From the NCBI GenBank assembly GCA_947579665.1, contig OX388350.1:89609152-89673151 (forward strand): DNA of 64,000 bases, in the 5' to 3' direction. The stretch comes from Sympetrum striolatum (Eukaryota > Arthropoda > Insecta > Odonata > Libellulidae). The notes under the pieces are model-generated. The model was given only the letters and a program-made list of their open reading frames with translations. It was not told the origin of the DNA and searched no databases. The translations under genes were made by a program, and so were the position numbers. Within the stretch, counting starts at the first letter, position 1, and each line of letters opens with the position of its first letter. Positions 11,993 to 24,258 of this stretch are shown here, in pieces.

Positions 11993-12843
11993 CCCATGCA
12001 GCACATGAACGTTCTGGAACTGTTCGCTGAACGTTAGTTCGAGCTTATTGGACGTTACGGTAACCAACCACCGGAACATTCGCTGGTGGTCAGAAAGGCC
12101 GAACCATGCGAACGCGCTCTGGACGTGAGCGACGTTCAGGGAATGTTCAGGGAACGAATATGAAAAATTTTTAGCTGAATGCAATTATCGATTTATATGT
12201 ACATCGATACATTAAATTTAAATCAAAAATTTAACTATATGAATTAAGTTAATATGTGTTAAGAAAATGTGTTAAGAAAAAATTTACAAACGGCAACCTA
12301 TTTTGAAGGTAATACATTTCAATAATTGAACGTCCAGCGATCGAAAATATATTCATTTCAATCACTTTCAAATCCAAAAAAGTTTCATTATCAACAATAA
12401 GAAAATAGTCATCACTACTGTTTCCGTCTTCGCTAGTCATGGCGGAAAGAATACATGTGCTCTTTCCACCATGATCGCGATATCACCGTGGAATAATGCT
12501 TTGTCTTCCGTTCCATCAAGAGCATTACCGATTCCGCACCTATCTCGAAAGAACTAACAATTACTACAGTTTTTACATGTTCCCGCTGAAATCCGCCGAA
12601 TGTTCATTTACAAACTATTATGCGCATCTGATGCATGCAATATGCACTGATTATCCTCGGTGATCCACGCTATGTCCTCTCGAATGGTTTAGAAAATTAC
12701 CACCAGATGTCAGCCACTTCGGGAGAGCGCATCGATATTCAGCACCAAGCGTTCGCCAAGTAACGTTCCGGGAGCGTTCTAGCGGAACCTGAGTCTACCG
12801 GACGGCTAGCGAACGTTCCCCTAACGTTTATGTGCTGTGTGGG
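11993..12843. mobile_element. Non-autonomous inverted-repeat DNA transposon (hAT-like MITE)
   Basis: The left end CCCATGCAGCACATGAACGT pairs with the right end, whose reverse complement is CCCACACAGCACATAAACGT (16 of 20 match). The flanks AAGAAAAA and AAGAACAA match at 7 of 8 positions, which fits an 8-bp hAT-type target duplication, although the A-rich content weakens this. Both ends carry several GAACGTT words. No transposase is present. Its base composition is visibly more GC-rich than the surroundings. Confidence 0.65.
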
Positions 12844-13110
12844 AAGAACAAATTCATGAGGTTGTAATTATTTCAGGGACTCCATTTGCATTTTTAGTTA
12901 TAATTATCTTAATATTTTACTGAGAATGTCATTATTAAATGCGAAATGCAAAAATAATGGGATCCATCTTATACTTAGCAAACATAAAGCAAAATTTGCA
13001 TTTGAGTGGTCTTCTTTGGAATTCAGAGTCAGATCAGAGATTTGCATTTGGGATTAGCCTTCTCCTTGAATTTGGTTATCACGGATGCCAAAAAGAAAAT
13101 TCTCCAATTA

Positions 13111-15022
13111 CCGTATTTGTCCGAACATAAGCCCCCCTTTTTTGCAAAAATATCGGCCATAAAAGTGATGGGGGGGGGGCTATTTTCGGGCACTACGATA
13201 GTTAACACCGACGTTTATTGAATATTTGCCTCCCAAAACGAGAAGAAAATTACGAAATAATACGTAAACATACTCTACAGTAATAAATACAATGATTCTG
13301 CCAAAAATGTTTTGAAATGTTATTGCCATTTCATTGTTTTCTCTTCAGAATAATTAGTTTAAAATTCCTTACATATCACGGAAGAGAACAGAAGCGGCCA
13401 TAAAACTGCCATGCTTTTACCCTTGTTTGAAGTGAAGCAATAGAGGAGCTTCATGACTCTGCGTTAGTGTTAGTAGAAGGTTTGCGATTGAATAGTGTTG
13501 GAGTTTCTTTTTCTTTCTTTCTCTTTTCAAGAAAAGAGAAAGAAAATCTCTGCATCTCGCTGCGCATTTCGGGATCCAACTACCGACAGACACACAGAAT
13601 CGGAAGTGCATGTTGTCAGATTTGTATGCGAAAATTGAAGGAACGGTTTAGCTGTCACTCGCAATATGATCTGTACAGAAGCTAGAAAGATTGCTTGTGA
13701 AATAGGTATTTCGAGGGCGGATATCTGAGGGAGTTCTGGGTGGTAAAGGAGGATGATGAAGAGGAATGGGTTTTCCCTACGAAGGCGAACGACGGTCACT
13801 CAGCGGCTACCGCAATTCTACGAAGAGAAGATGTTTTCAGCGATTCATCATTCACCTACGGCAGCGGCAACGTTACCTGTTGGGGCGAATTGGCACCAAT
13901 CTATTTTGACGTGCCCAGTTCTACTACTGTCGAAGCGAGGGGATCAAAATCAGTGACAATTAAAACCACAGGAAATGAAAAGACGAGAATTACATGCATG
14001 TTGGGCATCACAGCTGATGGAAGGAAGCTACCACCTTATGTAATATTTAAGAGGAAATCTCTGCCAAAAGATAAGTTTCCTCCTGGGATTCATGTAAGGG
14101 TTCAAGAGAAAGGGTGGATGACTGAAGAGTTAGTGAGAGACTGGGAGAAAGTGGTTTGGCAGAGAAGACCAGGAGCTCTCCTCAACATACCATCACATCA
14201 ATGCTTGTGCTAGATTCCTTTAAGGGTCATGTTACTGAGGAAGTAAAAAAAGATATAGGGGCAGGAGATTCTGACACGGCTATAATCCCTGGAGGAATCA
14301 CGAGCCTGCTTCAGCCACTCGTCAATAAATAAGCCCTTTAAGGACAGGTTGAAGGCAACTTATACTGAGTGGATGCTGGAGGAGGAAAAGGAATATACTC
14401 TATCAGGAAAAATAAAGAAACCTCTCATCACTCAGTGGGTGCTAAAGTGTTGGAATGGAATTCCTGAAAATATTGTGATAAAGAGTTTAAAAAAATGTTC
14501 ATGTCTAATGAACTTGATGGTACAGAGGATGACATTATTTTGATGGACTCAGATGATGATGATGATAAAGACTGGTCTCCTTGTGATAAAGAAGAAAGTG
14601 ATGTGACAGGTGATAGTGAATAGAGAAAGCAATCACAGACAAAAAGATAAAAATATGCATTCCTCCTTATTATTACTGTTGCATTTAGAGGGAAAACTAT
14701 AAAAAATAAATAAATTTTAAAAATATATACTTTATTCTAATTATTCCTGAGAAAAGAATAGAGGAAAACATTTTTATAAAATATTTGAAGGCTCAAAATT
14801 ATTTAAAATTTGAAAAAGTTCAAAGTAGTTGTATTTCATTCTCATGCTTAGATATTTAAAAAATCATGTAAAACTGATAGGTATGTCCCTAATTCAGGCA
14901 CATATTCTATTTTTGATACAAAAGTGTGTTTTACCAGAAAAGGAACATATCAACAGTAGATGTTAAATTTTTTCCAAAATTGAGACTCAAAAGTTGGGGG
15001 GCTTATATTCAGACATTTACGG
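13111..15022 (+). mobile_element. pogo/Tigger-like DNA transposon, decayed
   Basis: Flanked by TA on both sides (13109-13110 and 15023-15024). The left end CCGTATTTGTCCGAACATAA matches the reverse complement of the right end (CCGTAAATGTCTGAATATAA), and both continue into AGCCCCCC. The element is 1,912 bp, right for an autonomous pogo-like element. It carries a degenerate DDE_1-type transposase on the plus strand. Confidence 0.9.
13666..14622 (+). pseudogene. pogo-like DDE_1 transposase pseudogene
   Basis: Fragments in several frames match the family. First comes an N-terminal piece (MICTEARKIACEIGIS) ended by a stop. Then 13740-14213 carries TTGNEKTRITCMLGITADGR, LPPYVIFKRKSLPKDKFP and VQEKGWMTEELVRDW, all typical of the pogo/Tigger DDE core. 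A frameshift follows near 14195, then LVLDSFKGHV, which holds the second catalytic aspartate, and IIPGGITSLLQPL. An acidic DSDDDDDKD tail ends it. At the first catalytic position the sequence reads WGELAP where the family usually has a D-E-T, and the third aspartate has been lost in a small deletion after LLQPL. The protein cannot be active. Confidence 0.88.
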
Positions 15023-15810
15023 TAATAAATACAAGGAAAGACTGAAGTATACATTCACTATTAGAATTGTGTTTATTCTTATGATCTTCAATTTTAAAGA
15101 CTTTACAAATTGTCTAAAATTTTATCCCTAACCCAGATCTGGAACCTATGTTTTTATTTTAAGAATGCATTCAGTGTTTGTCCCTGTAAAAATTACTGTG
15201 CCACACAAAATGTATCATGAGGCCACACTATGTGCATTTACTAAATTCAAACCCATTTATTATAATATATTTATTAAATATTTAATAGAAAAAATTATTA
15301 AATGGACATGTAATTACAATGATTGGCTACAATTGTATCAACAACAGCAATTGTTATGGAATTGACTCACTCATAAAATGCCATTCTTTTATATAGACAG
15401 GTTTGAAAGATCACTTTGCAATCATTTTTTGTTCTTGATTTTCTATTAGTTTCAAGTTTCCTTATATGCTGCAGAATGAACTATGTATACAAATCCTTAA
15501 AACACATATTAGAAAAATTTCTTAAAGTTATAGCAATCATCTATTACAAAAAGGGAAGAGGTGTAACATTAAGGCAGCCTTTCTACCAAGAAGGAGTGAA
15601 ATGACTAATATTCCAAGAAAAGTTTATTTTAATATCATATTTAATGCATTTAAAAATCTTGCGATCCAGCCAACAGTGAGCAAATCATCAGGCTTGAAGA
15701 ATTTGAAGAAAAACGATATTAATGCTGTTTTTCTATTAGATTTCAATCCTTTCAGAGCCTTAGTCATGGATGAGAAAATAATTTAAATAGTTTCAAGCAG
15801 TCATAACACC
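15023..15810. other. Intergenic, nothing recognised
   Basis: AT-rich, only short chance open frames. Confidence 0.4.
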
Positions 15811-15944
15811 TATATTATATTTCAAAACATACTGTAATAACGTTTTAAATAAACTAGAAAGTATAAAATATTCCACTTATATTATATTTCAAAACATACT
15901 GTAATAACGTTTTAAATAAACTAGAAAGTATAAAATATTCCACT
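15811..15944. repeat. Exact 67-bp tandem duplication
   Basis: The 67 bases at 15811-15877 are repeated without a change at 15878-15944. No mismatches among neighbouring, highly diverged DNA means a recent duplication, or an assembly error. Confidence 0.95.
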
Positions 15945-15959
15945 TTTGATTTTACATGA

Positions 15960-17445
15960 AGTAGCTGTTATGAAATATATAGTTTTCATTTGAAGAATAT
16001 TTAATGTGAACGTAGTAAAATTGTAGAATTTAACAGTTATTGGAAAGGTTATTGCATTAACTTTTAGTAATATATCACAGAAATATCCCTTGGATATACA
16101 ATCTCAGTATATTGGAAATAAATTCAGAATTAAAACTTTCATAAAACACATTCAACTCTTTCAGGAATTGTTCAAGGACAAAGAATAAAGCAATTAGAGT
16201 AATGATTAAGGTTAAATTAGTATAGCCACGAGATTAAAAATAACTGTGATTAAGAAATTTAAAGTCAGAAAGTTATAATTGGCTATGAATTTTTCACTCC
16301 TTGTTCAATTTTGAGTTTAAAGTGCATGCTTCCTCATGCTTAGTGAAATTTCATCTTGAAGGCTATGAATTCTTACTTCTGACAATTTTAAAAATTGCCT
16401 GTTTAGTTGGTGCATCCAGTCTAAGTCCAGTTATTAATGCAGGAATTAGCATTCTAGGCCACTGTATTTTCTCAGGTAGTTTTAATGAATTAATACGTAG
16501 TTTATTGTTTCTGCAAAGATAGAAAAAAAAGTTGTTCTAAGGTAGGGGTCGTTAGAAAAGAGTAGAAAAGGCAACTGTTGCTAAAATAAAATTATCACCT
16601 TCTGGAGGTTGTTTGCCAACTGTATTATTTTTAATTTAAATTACTATGCTCTATCAATCAACAGTAATTTTAAATTTCAAAACTGATACTATGATAAATT
16701 TAAAGTAAATTAAGAGGTATAAAATACTAGAATTCTGTGTTTACTAGAGGTTACCATTACGGAAGTCATGGTTTTCTTTTTAAGAAAATACAATGCAAGC
16801 GTAAGTGTTAAAATCAAGGAATTTAAGAGCAATTGGAAAAGTTATTACATAATTAAGTTATCAATTAAACAAATATCCTTTTAATTTGCAATCACAGTAT
16901 ATTTTAAATAATTTCTCAATTAAAACTTCCACTAAAAATATTCAACTCTTTCAGGAGTTGTTTGAGGATGCAAATGAATAGAGTGATTACAGCAAAAATG
17001 ATGAAGTTTGTACATAATAAAATTAATTTTATTTCTGAAAGTAAAAAAAACAAGTTTATCATGGAAATGAAATTCCACTCAGTCTAGCATGAAACTATTT
17101 AGTTTAAATTAAGTATGCTGTGAAATTAATAACAACAATTAAGAAAGTTGGCATCTGAAAGTTATTGTCAATGAATTCTTACTTCTAACATTTTTAAAAT
17201 CACCTGCTTAAGCTGTGCATCCAGTTATTCTCACAGGAGTTAACTCTCCATGTCACTGCATTTTCTTGGATGGTCATAATGAATCCATACTTTGTCTTTG
17301 ATTCTGCAAAAATAGAGAAAAAATAATTATAATATTCTAGGAGTTGTTAGAAAAGCTTAGAAAAGACAACTGTAACTAAATTAAAATCAGCACTTTCTGG
17401 AGGTTTAAGCAAACTGAATGATTTTTAATTTCATTACTTTACAAG
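15960..17445. repeat. Diverged tandem duplication, period about 0.8 kb
   Basis: Two halves share an ordered series of words: TTCAACTCTTTCAGGA at 16151 and 16941, GAATTCTTACTTCT at about 16367 and 17173, then CTTCTGGAGGTT / CTTTCTGGAGGTTT near 16600 and 17395. The offset is about 790-807 bp. Neither half codes for a recognisable protein. Confidence 0.75.
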
Positions 17446-18577
17446 AATAATACTAAGAGGTTAACGAGAAATCTTAGAATAATTTGCACGAGTTTCCAAG
17501 CCACGCAAAGTGGTATTGTGCCAGCTCGTTTCCCCTTTTGAAATGGAAGCGGTTCGCCAGAGAATTGCAACGAAATATTTTGGGGGATTGGGACGCACAC
17601 TTCATCCGTTGCAATTGACCAGCCCTATGAAACCATGGTCTGGCAATGGCATGAAAACCACTGCCATGGAAAATAGAGAAGAAGAAGACTTTAAGAAGAC
17701 CAAGTAAATTTATTCGCTATTGGCTAAAGAGCCTGTATGTACCAGTGTGTGTAAAACCTATCACTTAAATTGCCCCTTCCCCCCAATCACTATCGCCCAT
17801 CAACTGGGCCCTACTTCACTTAAAATCCCCATCCCCCCAAACTTTAATGCAGACCTAATATCTTAATTTGGTTGTGCCCTTTTCTAAAGAACTGCCACCT
17901 GTCACCTTTCACCTGAAAAGCGTCGATTCCTTACCTTTAGCTGCGGTTATCCTCCATCATCGGCAGTTCTCCGCTCTTCATCGACGTACAGAACCTCCTC
18001 TTGAAATCACTTTCACTATTTCACTAGAATGACCATTTTTCACTACACAATTTTACACTTCACACTCACTTTCTTTTCGGTCTTCTTAGAAGACGCCCCT
18101 TCCGACTCCAGCGCTCTGCAGTTCCTCAATGTGCCCGCGCCCTGGGATGTTGAACTTCATTATTTAGTAGTCAAGACTTCAGTACCCGTAAGGTTCATCT
18201 GGTTACTTCAGTTCTCTCGCTTTAAAGGAGAAATAATGGGATGACCATCTCCGCTATTTGATTATTTGAAAGTCCAAATGATCCCAACTGCTACGACGAA
18301 CGTGATTCTAATGCCGCTATTTCTCCAGAAACAACGTTTTGACGTCTTCTTTCTTCATTTTGCCAAATGACAGGTGCAAAGAAAAGTGCAATCACTGGAG
18401 TTACTTCTGGCCTCCAACAAATATAGAAGACTGCAGGGTAATCTATATTGGGTCACCATAGGAGAGGAGGTTACAGTCCAATGGTTCTTCAGCGACTCCC
18501 TCAATCGAAGCTTTTTGGAAGTGGTGTTGTGAATCTCCGGTTGTCAGAAAGGCTGCGTTATGACTTCTGCGTCTTAA
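17446..18577. other. Unassigned sequence upstream of the piggyBac element
   Basis: Somewhat more GC-rich than its surroundings, with no frame I recognise and no terminal repeats found. TTAA at 18574-18577 is the target site of the element that follows. Confidence 0.35.
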
Positions 18578-19089
18578 CACTAGAAGGTCCGCTAGCGGTC
18601 AATTGACCGTTCGCAACTTTCTTATCATCCTCACTCAATAAGTAATTTTTGTGCGGATCTGATTTTTTTTGACTTTTAATATTTTAGGGGCATAAGCCAC
18701 TGTGTGAAATATTTTGTAAAATTAACTAGTACTTTTGGCGCAACAAGCGGGTCTAACTACAAGGTCCGCGAGCAGTCAATTGACCGCTATTGCATTTTAA
18801 GCGTTTCCGTTGACATCGGGCACGTTTTCTGCCTAATATGGGTCCTAATATCTAGTTAAATCATAATAAACAATTATAATCATGGGTTTTATACTCAAAA
18901 AATCGTTTTTCCTTCATTTGTTGCTGATTGAGGACCATAACTGTTGAAGCTTTGTTTCAAGTCCCCGAATTAAATCCCCCACCCCACCGCTCGCTACCAC
19001 GGCAATGTGAAGTGCATATTCACACGCTTGGACCGATGCATGTCTGGGCATGCCTTAGTTGAGATGATAGCACAGTTTGGACTCGCATT

Positions 19090-21290
19090 TTGCTTGGAGA
19101 TCATGCTGGCAGACGTGGTGAAATGAATGTTCTAAGAGAATCAGGGGGTGGCACTGGCTACGCCAAGCAGCACTTAGAGGAAAATTCTTACTGGAGCGCG
19201 TTGAAGCTTTTTCTGACGGAACTTATGCTAAGGCTTATAAAAGATTGTACTGAAAAAGAAGCTCGGCGAGTTCTAGGCGATGAATCGTGGTCACTGTCTT
19301 TAGAAGAGATCGAAGAGTTTCTCTCTATTTTGTATGCACGTGGAGCTTGTGTAGCTCAATCAACCCATGCTAATGACCTGTTTCACACGCAATGGGGCAA
19401 ACCACTTTTTTCGGCGACAATGTGTAGAAATCGGTTCAAAGAAATCATGAGATTTTTACGTTTTGATGATAGAACCAGCCATGTTGCCCGTAAAGAAACC
19501 GACAAATTTTATTTGGTATCAGATCTTTGGAATAAGTTTGTTGAAAATTGCTTAGCATGCTACAGACCTGGCGAAAATATTACTGTTGATGAGCAACTGT
19601 AACCGACAAAGTGCAGGTGCCCATTTTTACAATCATCATCATTGTACTTCTGTCCGCAGACACGTCTCAACCAAACTTGCTCCTCCAGGCATCTCTATCC
19701 TGTGCCTCCCTTTTTAGAACTTGATATTCTTTTCCTAGTTTTAAATCAGTCAGCATTCCGAATTTTCTTCTTCCTCTTCGTCGTTTCCCCTTGATCTTTC
19801 CTTCAAAAATCTTCTTCTGTAGGCATTCTGCTCTTAGTATATATCCATCTTGCTTTCCTTTTCCTTATGTTTCCCAAAATTACTCATTCTTCTCCAACCC
19901 TCCTCAGTACCTCTTCATTTTTTATCTTGTCTTCCCAACTTATTTTCTCCATCCTTTGCCATAGCCACATTTCAAAGCTCTCTATGTATTTTTCTTCTCT
20001 CCTTCTCAATGTCCATGTTTTGGATCCATATAACACAATACTCCAGATAAAGCACTTAGCAAATATTTTCCTTAGCTCCATCTTGATGTTCTTTGCTGTC
20101 AAAAGAGTTTTTATCTTCTGGAACGTTGCCTTTCCCTGAGCTATTCTACTTCTTATTTCCTCTGTACAACTGCCATTAGATGTGATGGTGCTTCCCAAAT
20201 ATTTAAATTTCTCGACCTGCTCCAATTCCTTCCCATTTAACTTAATTTGTACTGGCCCAGCCTTCGTTGATATCTTCATCACCTTCGACTTTTCAATGTT
20301 AACTTTCATTCCATTTTCCTCTCCTTTTATACTGATTTTCTCTACCATTTCTTGCAGCATTTCTTCACTCTCTGCTATCACAGCCTGATCATCTGCATAT
20401 TTAATGGTTTTCATACTTTCTCCTCCTACCACTATCCCTCCAATCCCCTCCAAGGCTTCCTCTACCAGTTTGTCACCATATATATTATATAAAATTGGTG
20501 ACAAGCAACACCCTTGTCTCACACCTCTGCCGATCGATGTCTGCTTCGTCTCATCTCCCCCTATCCTCACCACTACTCTTTGTCCTTTATTCAATACATG
20601 GCAAATAAACCCGATAAGTTTGGGAATAAATTTTGGGTCGCTACTGATGCGAAAAACAGGTGCGTGCTCAATATTATTCCCTATGTAGGCAAAGATGTGT
20701 CAAGGCCCAGTACAGAACGTGTCGGCAAAAACTGTCAAACAACTTGTTGAGCCTTACCTAAACAAGGGCAGAAACGTCACAATGGACAATTACTTTACCT
20801 CCTTGAATCTTGCGAAGGAACTCAAGAAGAAAAATACTAGCCTTGTAGGGACGCTAAATCGAAATAGAAGAGAAGTACCTCCTACTTTGAAGAAAAGTGG
20901 TGATTCTCGTTTTAGTACTGTTATCTATAAGCACAAAGAAATCACCTAGACCGGTTACCAATCTAAATCTTAAAAAAACGTCCTAGTTCTTAGTAGGATG
21001 CACCCCTGTGTACAAATTAAGAGTGAGACGGGGGAAAAAAGCGAGAGACGGTACTTTTTTACAATAAGAACAAATGCGGAGTCGATACGGTTGACCAAAT
21101 GACTCGTAAATACAGCGTTTGGTCTGGTACACGGCGATGGCCCGTGCATGTTTTCTATAACATCCTAGGTCTAGCCATGATTAATGCTCATTCATTGTGC
21201 AAGTTAGTCTTTAACTCTAATGTTTCACGTAAATCGTTCATTTTGGGAGTTGCAAAAGAAATGTCAAATGCAAATTTGCTATGTTCTCTG
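19090..21290 (+). pseudogene. piggyBac-type transposase pseudogene, split
   Basis: The first part (about 19120-19602) carries the N-terminal DDE_Tnp_1_7-type region: EEIEEFLSILYARGACVA, CRNRFKEIMRFLRFDD and ENITVDEQL. The aspartate in VDEQ corresponds to the first catalytic residue of the family. An in-frame TAA follows at 19600-19602, then PTKCRCPFLQ up to 19632. The reading resumes at 20592 with QYMANKPDKFGNKFWV after the LINE. A frameshift at about 20725 leads into VEPYLNKGRNVTMDNYFTSL, which holds the family's second aspartate (TMDNY). The last part (about 21085-21290) contains VDTVDQMTRKYSV, typical of the C-terminal core. Nonsense, frameshift and insertion make it dead. Confidence 0.88.
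19633..20594 (-). mobile_element. RTE-type LINE, 5'-truncated, inserted in the piggyBac transposase
   Basis: On the minus strand an open frame (20594-19884) has the LINE reverse transcriptase core: GVRQGCCLSPILYNIY, then KYADDQAVIAES with the catalytic DD, then EKFKYLGSTITSNG and WSIVLYGSKTWTLRRRE, followed by FEMWLWQRMEKISW. This C-terminal layout is that of RTE-like elements. The 3' end on the minus strand runs into an ATGATGATG tail, as RTE elements commonly do. The insertion is flanked by CAA on both sides. The frame is intact over 236 residues, so it is younger than the host element. Confidence 0.85.
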
Positions 21291-21703
21291 ACAGTCACTT
21301 TTTCACTAGAAAATCTTCTGTCGAGATGTTATTTTTACTTTGCTGTGTATAACGATTTTCACTTCTTAAAAACCAGTGATTTAAAACATTTTCGTGTAAT
21401 TATGTTATAAAAGAAGATATCTGTACATTTTTTTAATTAATGAAAAAAAAATCGAAAGAAAATGAAATTATATCCGACCAATTCCATTTTATGTACTGTA
21501 AAACCACTCTAATCCGCCTAAAATCCAACTATAACCGGGTTCAAGTGCCAAAATGTAGTAGTAGAAAAGCTCATGAAGTAGAAAAACAATAAAAAGGGGC
21601 ATCTGAAAGCGCGAACACAGCGAAGTCCTTCTAATAACACATAGCGGTCAATTGACCGCTCGTGGACCTTTTAGGTAGGCAACATACCCCGGACCTTCTA
21701 GTG

Positions 21704-22147
21704 TTTAGGAAGTTGTCCTCCAGAATGTCTCTGCTCTTTCTCGGAGTTTCATCGTCTTGGTCTTCAAGGTACGAAATGAAGTGGAGGCAGAATTTTTTTC
21801 TCTGGATGGGGAAGGAAGGGGTCTCAGAGTTCCCTCGAATGGATTCGTTTGAATGGAATTGCCTCACTCGTTGCTATTGATTGTTGTTTTCCTTACGTGC
21901 ATTTTCTCTCTTCGCTTTGCATTTATCAAAAGTTAATTATTCAACTGATCAGCTTATAGAGTGTGCGATTGGCAAGGTTAGGTGCAGCTGCTCTATGTGC
22001 TTCGTTTGGTGTCGGAATAGGAGCGGTTTAGGCACTAATCTGTGGTTATCCTGTTTACTCTTTTATTCGTATTTTTATAGATTTTTATGAGAATTGATTT
22101 CTCAACTTTAATTCTAGAATTTTAACGTTCCTTTTAAGACTTAAGTC
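21704..22147. other. Unassigned sequence
   Basis: No recognisable frame or repeat. It lies between the piggyBac element and the integrase remnant. Confidence 0.35.
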
Positions 22148-22149
22148 TT

Positions 22150-23168
22150 CCAGTGGAAAACATATGGAGAAATTGAGGAAACTGTCCGTAAGTGCCTGCA
22201 TTGCCAAGATCAACAATCAGAAGCTGCTAAAGCTCCTGTCCACCCATGGGAGTTTCCAGCAAAAGCATGGAACCGATTACATATTGATTTTGCTGGGCCT
22301 TTGCATGGCTTCCACTGGTTAGTCATCGTGGATGCCAGGACAAAGTGACCAGAGGTATTCCCCATGAAGAATGCAACTAGTCAGGCTACAATTAATGCAA
22401 TTAGAACAGCTGGTTTCTGACAATGGGCCGCAATTCACATCGTTCACAGAATTCAAACGTTTTTGTTCTAAGTTTCAAATTCAACACGTTTGTACTTCTC
22501 CATACCACCCTTGCTCGAACGGAGAGGCAGAGCACTTCGTGAGGACACTGAAGTCGGTACTAGGAAAACAGGATATTGGCCTAGATCGATTGCAGGGACG
22601 AGTGTACCGATTCTTGCTTACTTACCGGAATACAGCACACACTACCACTGGCTTTACACCAGCTAACCTGCTAATTGGGCATCAAGTCCAACTTCCATTA
22701 GATGCAGTTTTCCTTAGACCAGAAAAAAATGTAGAGAAGTCCCAAGAGAAACAAGCAAATCCAGAAAAACGAGTCCGGGGTTTTTACACTGGAAACACCG
22801 TTTCGGCTCGTGATTATTGCTCACAGCAATGCAAGTGGGCTGCTGGCACAATTTTATACCACATTGCACCGTTAACATATCAAGTAAAAGTTGGGGACAA
22901 ACTTTGGAAACGTCACATAGACCAATTAATCTCCAGGAGTCCTGAATGTTTCAATGAACCTAAAACAACAGTTTCCCCTTTGCCATTAGAAATTCTCCAC
23001 AATCCAGTCCTGCCAGCCAAACCTACCAATCAGGATATTTCACCTCAACCAAGATCACCAACTACAAAATTGTCTTGGTCTCCACATGTGGACCAAACAG
23101 AATTAGTTCACCCAGCACGAAGATCGGAGCGTCTAAACAAAGGCATGGCCCCAAAAAGACTGATCTAG
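22150..23168 (+). pseudogene. Ty3/gypsy integrase remnant
   Basis: Begins with a zinc-finger-like piece (CLHCQDQQ), then HIDFAGPL with the first catalytic aspartate, then LVIVDARTK ended by a stop. After a frameshift and a small deletion near 22390 the reading continues as LVSDNGPQFTSF with the second aspartate and YHPCSNGEAEHFVRTLKSVL with the catalytic glutamate. A C-terminal region of about 170 residues with a basic end follows. Protease, RT and RNase H are absent, so the element is 5'-truncated. It is a dead LTR-retrotransposon copy, described here only as it stands. Confidence 0.88.
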
Positions 23169-23226
23169 GAATGCCATGTTGTGATTTGAAGATAGAGGAG
23201 AAGAAGAATATTTAAGGAGGGAGGAA

Positions 23227-23447
23227 TGTTATATAGAGAGACTAGTTGCTATTTTTTTAATGTTATTGTTAAATTCTATTTATTTTTCTGTTCGGTTGTT
23301 AGAGAATGAAACTAACCCAATGCAGTTGAAGCTATTGTGTGCTCTGTGATTAATTAAAAGTTATTAATGTTATAACAAAATTAATAGAGCAATAAATCCA
23401 CAAGGTTTAAAACAGAGTTTTGTTGTAATCTTTGCAAGGATACAACA
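23227..23447 (+). repeat. Probable 3' LTR of the gypsy remnant
   Basis: A purine-rich tract (AAGGAGGGAGGAA) ends just before TGTTATATAG, as a polypurine tract does before a 3' LTR. AATAAA occurs inside near 23391, and the end is taken at ...TACAACA, giving TG...CA termini and 221 bp. The right end is uncertain because no 5' LTR is in the window to compare. Confidence 0.6.
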
Positions 23448-24258
23448 ATTGCCTATAGATCTTATTGAATTCAAGAAAAATACGAAAATAATTAAATCTG
23501 GATAGGCCAATTAGCGAAGATACATAACTTTCTTTGAGATTCCTTTCAAGATTGGTTAACTGATCCATCCTGAAAACTGAATGGATCAAGTATATCAGTG
23601 ACCAAAATGGCCAGTCTCATTCAAGTTTCGACTAGTGAAGGTAAACATAACTCTTATTCCTAGTAGGCACTCTACTGAATTTAAAATGTTCCATATCATT
23701 AATATAAACAATGATGGTACTCAAAAGATTCATATCAAAGAACTTACATCCTGGGAGAAAAACTGAAATAACATTCTGCTCAACTGACACTAAGTAAAAA
23801 CCATCTAAATTTACTTTAATGCTATTTGTCAAGTTAGCTCACAAATGCTTGAATACCTTGAATGGAATTCATTAAAAAGAGTCCGCCTTGACGGTTTTTG
23901 TTGCTGATGCTTAACTTCTAACTCTGTAGAGCACATTAAACGGCAATAAGGTATGGGTACAAATGAAATTTATTTATACAAAATTATATAAAATTTATTA
24001 AATACAAAAATACACAGCAAAATAAACATAAAAATGGTATAAAAGTTTTCATTAGGCATGGCTGCTCAATCCATTTGCCTCTTTGACTGCCTTCCTGAAA
24101 TTACAAGGAACATATACATTACATACTTGTAGCTAATAAAGTGCACAGGCAAAATCAGATTTTCTAAGGATGCTCTGTTTGCCTTCCAGTTAAAATCTAT
24201 TGCAATATTGGTTATAGCATTGCTGTCATGAGCCACTAGTTCAGATAAATTTTGAATT
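23448..24258. other. Intergenic, nothing recognised
   Basis: AT-rich, short chance frames only. Confidence 0.35.

Larger units (their letters stand above)
18578..21703 (+). mobile_element. piggyBac-like DNA transposon, interrupted by a LINE
   Basis: The ends CACTAGAAGGTCCG and CGGACCTTCTAGTG (21690-21703) are perfect inverted repeats. The left flank is TTAA and the right flank TTTA, so the TTAA target duplication has one change. A subterminal motif, AAGGTCC followed by a GGTCAATTGACC palindrome, occurs near 18584-18608, again at 18761-18784 in the same direction (one change in the palindrome), and inverted at 21646-21670. The transposase lies inside in pieces, split by an insertion at about 19633-20594. 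Confidence 0.9.

Noticed and set aside
21490..21545. Tigger-like terminus (CTGTAAAACCACTCTAATCC) inside the piggyBac element
   Set aside because: Only one end and no second terminus or transposase. Chance or an old fragment cannot be told apart.
23227..23447. Complete LTR retrotransposon
   Set aside because: No 5' LTR, gag, protease or RT in the window; only an integrase remnant and one LTR are present.
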